From assembly GCA_014529385.2 (NCBI GenBank), contig CM043963.1, forward strand, positions 76,432,912 through 76,496,911: a stretch of 64,000 nucleotides of DNA, given 5' to 3'. Below the pieces are notes generated by a model, which saw only the letters and a program-made list of their open reading frames with translations, searched no databases and was not told where the DNA came from. Made by a program: the position numbers and the translations under genes. The stretch's first letter is position 1. The number at the start of each line of letters is the position of its first letter. This stretch comes from Adiantum capillus-veneris. Its lineage: Eukaryota; Streptophyta; Polypodiopsida; Polypodiales; Pteridaceae. Shown here piece by piece: positions 57,041-64,000 of this stretch.

Positions 57041-57527
57041 GCTTTAGCCCCTTGCTTAGATCCGAGAGCGAGAGAGGGAGTGCCTCGAAATTTCATTTAA
57101 GTTCACTGTGCCAATCATCATGCTTCAAGTATTGTCAACCGTTCTGCAACTTCCTCCTTTGTGTGCTTTGCACTGCCTTAAATATCACTCACAAGCTTTG
57201 ACTTTCTCCTCTAATCGACTTGCTCCCATGGCTTACTTCGTCGCCTCACCAAACCAAGAGCTCCCTTGTTAACCTTTCGGCTTCAACTCTGCTTACACTT
57301 TGGCTTAGAAGAATCCGGCTCCGGCTTCAGCTACAACTACTACCCCAACTCCTCCTTGGGCTACGACTGTAGCTCCGCCCTCTATCTCTTCTTTCTGGCT
57401 TGATTCATGCAAGTCCTTTCTCTTCCTCGCTTAACCACAAAACTCTCTTCTTCCTATTCATCGAGTTCCTTTCTCACAATCTTGTCCGACTCCTTGCTTA
57501 TGCGAGAGCGAGTCTTGCTTGTGATCC

Positions 57528-57618
<91 letters not shown>

Positions 57619-57726
57619 TTTATCCCCTTGCTTAGATCCAAGAGCGAGAGAGGGAGTGCCTCGAAATTCTTCTTCTCCCCCCTCGCTTCACCAAGCTTCT
57701 TCTCTTTGCCTTATTGCTTCAAGGTC

Positions 57727-57770
<44 letters not shown>

Positions 57771-58451
57771 CTTCGTGCTTGTTTACCGAGATCCTCCTTC
57801 CCTTCATCAAGTCCTTTCCTCACCCTCTCGTCCTCCTCTTCCAATATCCCTTCTTCTTCGTAACCCCCTTTACATTCATGACCTTCATTCCTTTATTTAG
57901 CAATGCTCCCTTCTTTCTTTTTTGCAGCGACGACGGCGCCGTCATTGATGTGGCATGGGAATCATGCCTATGATGTGGTAGGCCAACGAGGAGGTTGCAC
58001 CATTTTTTACGCAAACGGTGTCGAACATGGGCGCCCCTAGCTTCTGAGCATATCCCGCTTCTTGGCCTTGCTCATCTAGGCACCGCCCAGGAGCTACGAC
58101 ACTCCTCCTTCCTCCCTGCACTGTCGTTGCCTACATGCCATCTCTTCTAATTATCTTCCCTCACCTTCACACTCGCTTACCCCTTTTTTAAGCAGGACTC
58201 CGAGATTGCACCCCAACCGAGGCGATCAGACTGGTACAGAAATGGCCCCCATTGAAATTTAATCTGGCGATATCTTGGTAACCATAACTGCGATCACTGA
58301 TCTGAAAAGACCGATGCGCTCCACAAAGTGAGCACTTCAGGCCCATGCATTCACTTCATTTCTGTCCCCTCAGCTGCATTTGCCCAATCCGATACAGATC
58401 TGCAATTGACTCAAACTTAAAATCTTAGCATGGGAGCGAAGCTGCATGACA
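56222..58451. mobile_element. Insertion H: LTR-like 2.2-kb element
   Basis: Starts TGTCGG and ends ATGACA; CCAG on both sides (56218-56221, 58452-58455). Removing it restores the continuity of E's protease frame (GAAGCCTGG joins GAAAAACC). It has TG...CA ends like an LTR, and no coding sequence. Inside is a direct duplication of about 510-560 bp (from 56577 and from 57090) and several (GA)n runs. It may be a solo LTR or a small non-autonomous element. Confidence 0.65.
56577..57660. repeat. Tandem duplication of ~0.5 kb with GA-rich segments
   Basis: TTTAAGTTCACTGTG(T/C)CAATCATCATGC... at 56582 and 57096. Both units carry the same order (CTCCTCTAATCGACTTGCTCCC, then GGCTTCAGCTACAAC, then GCGAGAGCGAGTCTTGC). 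The second has a much longer (GA)n run, 57525-57615. A further (GA)n run lies at 57741-57769. Confidence 0.85.
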
Positions 58452-58690
58452 CCAGGCTTCCCAGACTACTTTCATTGTTATGGCTATGCCTACCCCACTT
58501 TCCAAAATAGACATGGTGGTTACATCATTGTACTGTATTGGAAGGGTAGTGTTTCCCTCGTTCCCCTCACAGTAGTCTCCTACTTTGTTCATGGGCACAA
58601 AGTTGACAAGTCTTGGCCGTATCTCCTCGTTTTGCAATTTTTCCAGTTTTGTTCGAGATACTCCCTGTAAGCCCATCTTTTCCATAGTGG
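58452..58690 (-). pseudogene. Element E: PR1 N-terminal half
   Basis: The minus strand encodes MNKVGDYCEGNEGNTTLPI and MSILESGVGIAITMKVVWEAW; A has NKVGEYCEREDGNTTL and AILDSGAGVAIATKEIWKKW. The catalytic Asp is Glu here (D to E), and the Ala after the Gly is Val. Cut by H at 58451. Confidence 0.85.
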
Positions 58691-60370
58691 TTTGAATATC
58701 TCCCCATAGGTGTGATCATATCTTTCATAGCTCACCCAATGTGATTGTGCATTGAATTGGGGTTGACACGATGGATTGCAAATTCGCCGCATCCAAGGTT
58801 TGTTTTGGCCTATTCAGTTTTTTTTTTTTGTAGACCACTAATTTCTCTTCATCCTCACCTAAGTACAAAGGTAGCATCCACAATGTTCCAGCTTTTGTTA
58901 TGTATGATTTTTCTGATCCCCAATCTCCATACAAAGACTGCTCATCTAATTCCATGGGTCGTCTATCTAGCCAAACCTCTTCAATTGGAGCAAATTTCAT
59001 TGTCAGACTTCCATCTTTTGCTTCCCTTACCCATTCCCATAGGTGGTTTGGCAAATATTCCTCGACTATGGGCACTCCATCACATCCTTCCTCACTATCA
59101 GGAACTATCCGATTTGGTGAATGTGTGTGATCGTCCTCTAAAGTTTTCAAGTCTTCCTTCTCTTGCGTTTTTTCTCTGATGGTCTTAGTCTCAACTTTTG
59201 CTGGTTTCCCTATGATTTCCAACTGAGGTTTCTATTTTTTCAACATGGATTACAAAATTTGCACCAATTTTTTGTACGCTTCTAATCTAGTTGCTTCCAT
59301 ATCAAATGTTGGATAGTTTTTCCATTTGGTTTCCAATGTTTGATCGGCTTTCAATCTAGCTTGGAAAGTTTCCAAGGCTGCATTGATTGTTTTGTAAATT
59401 TTGTTGACCAATACCGATCCTATCAATTTTGGTTTCGGTTCCTTAAAGTTTGATGATAATGTCTACATCTTTTTCTCTACCTCCTTCCATATCCTTTCTT
59501 TGATTCCCTTTTGTAGTTTCTATCTCTTGAGTTCGTGCCGTTTGTGTCGTTCTTTCCTAGAGTCTTTGGATGAATTGATGGGTGTGTCCAATCCACTTGT
59601 ATTTTTTTGTTTATTCCCCTTTTCTGATGCCCTCGTCACTATTCAAAGTGGAATTGTGGACTCTCCTTTTGATTAATTGTTGGGCACAACTTGAACTACG
59701 TTTATGGTGGTCTTCTCTTTGTTTACTGGATTCCTAGGGTAGTCTGCAGGAAAGTGTCCACCTGCGACCACATGCTCCACAATACGTCTCTATAGGTTTT
59801 GAATTCTTATCTGGTTTAGGAAATTTCTTTTTCCAATGGTCATCCGCCCCGCAATTATGGAAATTTTTGGTTTTTGGTTTGGGCATTGGTTTGATCATAG
59901 ACGGTCTAGCTCCCTGGTTTGTAAAATGAAGTAAACAGGTGTTGTATCCATCGGTGCTTGATGCATTGGCTCTATAAATACCGGAGTCGGTTGATTATAC
60001 CACTCTTCTTCTACCCCCATTGTTACCAAACTCATTTAGGGTATGGTGTAATGGGTACTAGAGCCTATTCATCCACCTGTCCCTCAAGCAACATATACTT
60101 GACTGGTATAGCATTATTCCTTGGGAGTGGTGGTTGTTGGGATAATACTGATTGTGGTCTCTCCATATTCATGGCCGATCTTTGCATTGGTTCCATATTT
60201 GGTAGGTAGATATCTATACATGGGATGTCGTTGTGGTCTCATTGGCACATACTGGACATTTCCATCATATTCAGTCTTGTAGTAGCACTCGTTTGTCTCA
60301 TGGTTTTTCCATTTTCCTTCAATGGAACACCATTTCAACAATCTATTTTGTCCCATAGATTGTCTTCACT
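58691..60370 (-). pseudogene. Element E: gag C-terminal part and gag-PR linker
   Basis: On the minus strand, WCSIEGKWKNHETNECYY (60330-60275) and HNCGADDHWKKKF...YCGACGRRW (59850-59755) look like decayed zinc knuckles. WCSI...NHETNEC is close to WCSICLGPHTTSEC of G. A linker follows (EEYLPNHLWEWVREAK, VWLDRRPMELDEQSLYGDWG at 59080-58920). Many stops. A CACTA end abuts at 60371, so the rest of gag is not seen. The assignment rests on position next to PR1 and the knuckle-like Cys/His pattern. Confidence 0.6.
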
Positions 60371-60640
60371 ACAAGAGGTTATGTGCACTTGTGACGACTG
60401 TAGTGACGAAAATACAATGGGGTTTTTTACCCCCCCGGTGTCATTAAAAGCGTCGCAACGAGAATGTCGCTATAAGCGTCTCTATATAGCAACGCGTATA
60501 AAGACACTTATAGCGACGCATACAGTTTTCAATTTAGCAACGATCATAGAGACGATGCAGAACCTTAAATAGAGATGCCTATAGCGACGCCTGAGAATTA
60601 AAAAAATTGGGTGGCAAAGACGGTAAAATCACCGATCTAA
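60371..60640 (+). mobile_element. CACTA transposon end with subterminal repeats
   Basis: CACTACAAGAGGTTATGTG from 60371, followed by repeated AGCG(A/T)C(G/T)-type motifs (GCGTCGC, TAGCGACGC, TATAAGCGTC). Shares its first 14 bp with the end at 17984. The other terminus is not in the window. Confidence 0.75.
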
Positions 60641-62199
60641 GTGTCTATGAAGCCAATGAACTCCAACTAAGGAGGTTATTTTCTACAATAACTGAATTTA
60701 TATTAGAGCATCATGCATGACAAAAAGGTAGAAACTTCAATCTCGGAACAGAGCGACCATTATCATCCATTACCCAAAAAAGATTCAACCCACATCAGCT
60801 GATCTATATTCCAACATAATTTTGTCAGAATCTTGTTGTTTTAGTGATAGAATGTCAAAAAAGGCTCAGTAGGTATATCTTTACGCGGTCCAATCCAAGC
60901 TGATTGTATATCCATAAATTTGAGCTAGCTTAGAGGCCATAACCAAACCAAAAAAAGATGTCTTGTTTGTTACAATAATGCAAAAGTCCAATAACAATAT
61001 CTTTATGAGGTAGGCATCAAATGGTCACTCTACGTCATCTCAAATTTGTAGTCTAGTTGGTAGGTTATCACCTAATGATCATGCATTCACATACACATCC
61101 AAGTGCCCAGAAAGAAGCCAAAAAGGCACTTTTCAAAACCAATTGCTAAATGGGATTCCAAAATTTTGGTAGCATCTTGTTTGTTTTAGCAAAAAATTGT
61201 CAAAAAACGACCGGTACGCATATTTTTATTGTGTCGACATCAAACAAGATGCATAACGACATATTCCAGCTATTGTAAGGATAAATACGCATATCTTTAT
61301 TGTGTTGGCATCAAGAAATTAAATGCATAACGACATATTTGAGCTAATGTAAGGGCTAGAAACTCCTCAATAAAAAACCATTTCTTGTGTTTCCTAAACA
61401 TAAACTAGAACCACGTAATTGGGAGTTATACTAACATTTTCAATGAGATATTATTAATAACACATGTGTGATGCTCAGTCGACATGCAAGCAACCTGTTC
61501 ATGAAATGCTTACTCATGGATTTTTTTTTTGAAAAAGCCAGCAACAAATCGCGTGCAAATGATGTAAGGGTGTGGACGTGTATGCAAAATTGTATGTGCA
61601 TCGCGAACATGCAGGGAGAGCCACTGTTTATACCGAGGGTTAGAAGGATTCTCCTCGGTGATTTAATTAGCATGCAATTGGTAACCCACACTTCTCCTCC
61701 TTTTCTTAGTTTTGATTCATTAAAGTGTCTTCATATGGCAAGGTAGGATCAGATCCATCTATCCCCTATAAATTCCACGAACATGGTGAAGAGGTTGATG
61801 CATTTAAAGGCGCTAAAATTTTTACGCATTTAGAGTTGTCTTGCTCGCATCGGAATAGGGAATTTGCTTCCATTCACATGGTACTAATTATGGGCATGTT
61901 GGAAATAGTTTCCAAATATATTTTTTTTAGGAACTAATGAAAAACGGATAGCATTGAAAATATACTAGTTTTTAGAGAAAATTTTAGGGTTTTTACCAGT
62001 TTATACACTAAAATCCTCCAAATTTAGTCGGTTTCCTTCAAGGCAATCCTCACAATAAGGTACCAGAAAATGCCATTTTGTGAGGGGTCAAGAAAGAGAA
62101 AATATGAGGTTATTTAATGGGTCCGCTGTGGTAATGCATATGTAAGCGGAGCAAGGCTCCCCAAAAACTTTTTTTCCCCCGAAGAAAAGAGGCAGATAC
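60641..62199. other. Unrecognised stretch
   Basis: A/T-rich. A short phrase (CATA(C/T)TTTTATTGTGT...GCATAACGACATATT) recurs near 61220 and 61290. No convincing gene. Confidence 0.5.
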
Positions 62200-63846
62200 T
62201 TAAAGGATTGTGATTGTGTGTGTGTGTTTTTAGATTCAGTGGAATTTAACTATGAAAGGAGAGAGTTTTCCTTAAGAGAAAGATAGCAAGGAGATTATAG
62301 GTTGTGTTGGACTGATTTCTTTACAAAACTACACATAAAAAACACTGTAATCATGCACATAATTCAAAGACAATACACAATTAAGATTGACAACTCGATG
62401 AGGATCGGATTTGCTTGGAGCCAGTCTTCCCTCCAAAAAGATTTGCATTATAATCCTCTCAAACAAGAGCTTTGTTATAATACATATTTTTTCCTTTCTT
62501 GAATCAAGAAGATGATGTTCTTCAAGATATCATGGTATAATCCTCCTTCCCAGACCCGAAACACCCCATCGCGGAGAAAGAAATTGCGGGGAAAGAGGAA
62601 GATGAGGGTGAAAAGAAGTATTTTTCAAGCAAGAGAATTGATAATCCATGTATGCTTGCTCATGTGCAAGATCTTAGCATAGCTTAGTAATAAATAGAAT
62701 AGTAGAGATGCAGAAGAAGAAATGTTCATTGCCTTGGATTTGCATCCATATCTAAGAGCTTGAGCATAGAGTCCATCTCTAAAGCTCCCATGAGAGACGG
62801 AGAGGGAGAGGGAGAGAGAGTTTGGTTTGACAATTTGGGCACTTGAGAGAGTGTGTGAGAGGAACAAGAGAGCCAAAAATCCAACAAGCCCCTCCTTATA
62901 TGCTTGTGTTGGTTTGCAACTAGTCTTCAATTAGAATGCATACAACTTGACCAATGAGGTGGGAACACCTCCTAATGCAACTCAAGCTTATCCTACCTTG
63001 CATGAACAAGTCCCTCTCTACCCTTCGGACTCTTCTTGGCAAGTAGAGACAACACTCACACTCACACACACTCGTTAAGGTCACATTAATCAAGTGTGTA
63101 CTACTTTGGACATGTGGCCTACCCAGGCTTAGTAAACAAATCATACTAGAGTCAATGAGGAAGGGTTGATTCAAACTTAGTCTTTAGCTTTTTTATTTCA
63201 TTTAATAAAAACCATAAAATTATCTTTTTATTAATTAGCTCAGGTGCAAGACCTTTGCATAAACCTTGGAGGCTTATGAAGCCGACACTGGGTTGCAACC
63301 TACTTGCTAATTTAGGACCTGCTGAATTAGGATAAACTTTGATAAAAATAAAACTCATCCTTTGAGCTTTAAAAATTTCACCTCCTATGCAAAATCTTAG
63401 CACAATTCTTTGAAGGTATCGCCAAGCTCCTCTCAAAACTTGCTAAATTTAGGTAATTTATGGTAAGTTAGAATTTCACCCTAAGGATTCCCAGACTTCA
63501 TATTTGGAGTCTAAAGAGTTATTCTAATGACTTGAGCTTAGCACAATCACTCTCTATTTTTAGACTCCTAGAATTGCTCTCAATCATCTCCTTTGTCTTG
63601 TACCTTTGATCAAGGCTGCTCGGGACACATTTATCCTTCCTTGACCTATACCTATGACTGAGATAAATAGTTAGCAATTACCCTTGTTCTTTTACATACT
63701 TTTTTCAATTTTTTTCCAATCCTTGACTTGTTGGTCCATTAGCACTTAATCAATTTTACTTGTTCTCTTTTTATTTTTCTTGGAATTAATTGGCTAATTG
63801 AAATTGAAACATACTTTCAAAAGGTTAAAAATTAATATTCATGACA
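62200..63846 (-). repeat. Element I: chromovirus 3' LTR in reverse
   Basis: The minus strand starts TGTCATGAAT at 63846, right after a polypurine tract. Its later part (about 62380-62780) follows the same order of phrases as the LTR at 24504-25100, much diverged. That links the TGTC-type LTR start with the GTTACA-type LTR end in one family. The left limit near 62200 is approximate. Confidence 0.55.
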
Positions 63847-64000
63847 TTACCTCTCCCTTAAAATCATAGTCGTCCTTGACTATTGGGTAGGGAAAATAAA
63901 ATCATAGCTAGTCTTGTTGCTTTGGGTAGAGGATCTCTTTTTACCCATTGATATTCTTCCACAGTGGTGAGTAATTCCACTTGGTCCTAGGAAGGCTTAG
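63847..64000 (-). other. Element I: polypurine tract and 3' untranslated end
   Basis: Minus-strand TTAAGGGAGAGGTAA (63861-63847) ends this segment. The preceding GGACGACTATGATTTTAA and GATCCTCTACCCA match element B at 16870-16950. The element body is outside the window. Confidence 0.7.

Larger units (their letters stand above)
26984..60370 (-). mobile_element. Element E: A-like Ty3/gypsy element split by three later insertions
   Basis: Pieces on the minus strand in order: gag C-terminal region (60370 to ~58700), PR1 N-part (58690-58452), PR1 C-part and linker start (56221-55871), linker (42160-41241), integrase end (32556-32397), PR2 and tail (32396-31442), spacer, 3' ORF (29900-27033), polypurine tract. 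H, G and F separate the pieces. Across G and H the coding sequence resumes exactly at the target duplication, which proves the connection there. Across F the join is inferred, because RT, RNase H and most of integrase are missing. Confidence 0.7.

Noticed and set aside
57400-57973. Two overlapping plus-strand ORFs of 166 and 188 codons
   Set aside because: They owe their length to a long (GA)n run coding Arg-Glu repeats. No conserved motif; non-coding part of insertion H.

Overview
The window is nuclear DNA of a land plant with a large, repeat-packed genome. I see no ordinary host gene. Almost everything is nested or broken Ty3/gypsy LTR retrotransposons, plus CACTA-type DNA transposon ends, a 1.34-kb inverted-repeat element, a 160-bp tandem array and microsatellites. 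The species cannot be named. The pol sequences give me a weak impression of a fern or other non-angiosperm.

Layout (my labels; sign = strand): A, 1-12320 (+), 3' part of a decayed gypsy element, its 5' part off the window. B, 12321-~17760 (+), a broken chromovirus whose 5' LTR is interrupted by A. A CACTA end, ~17760-17984. C, 17985-~21770 (-), gag, leader, primer site and LTR of an A-like element. D, 21771-24503 (-), RNase H, integrase and 3'-ORF fragment of an A-like element. A chromovirus LTR from 24504 (-). A possible transposon ORF, ~26121-26955 (+). E, 26984-60370 (-), one A-like element split by three later insertions: F, 32557-~41240 (+, chromovirus with a very long LTR); G, 42161-55865 (+, a complete 13.7-kb element with near-identical LTRs and 5-bp target duplication ATCCA); and H, 56222-58451 (LTR-like, flanked by CCAG). 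A CACTA end from 60371. I, ~62200-64000 (-), the 3' end of another chromovirus.

The main interest is the family of A, C, D, E and G, which use a tRNA-Asp-type primer site where one is visible. (1) A second retropepsin-like domain lies downstream of integrase in A, E and G. It keeps its catalytic Asp in all three, while the usual protease upstream of RT has lost it in E and G. (2) In A and D the integrase H2C2 zinc module is duplicated in tandem. (3) A and E, and in part D, carry a large 3' ORF (~1,150 codons in A) with a central coiled coil and no visible membrane segment. (4) In A this ORF is preceded by a 1,393-bp GT-AG segment that D lacks exactly, as if D was copied from spliced RNA. (5) That segment holds four copies of a CG-centred palindrome about 280 bp apart; a different palindrome recurs in C and E. 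(6) G has no such ORF but has an open 141-codon ORF in its 3' region, behind an internal polypurine tract and TATA-like motif. All copies are damaged by stops and frameshifts, so any activity would need intact relatives elsewhere in the genome.
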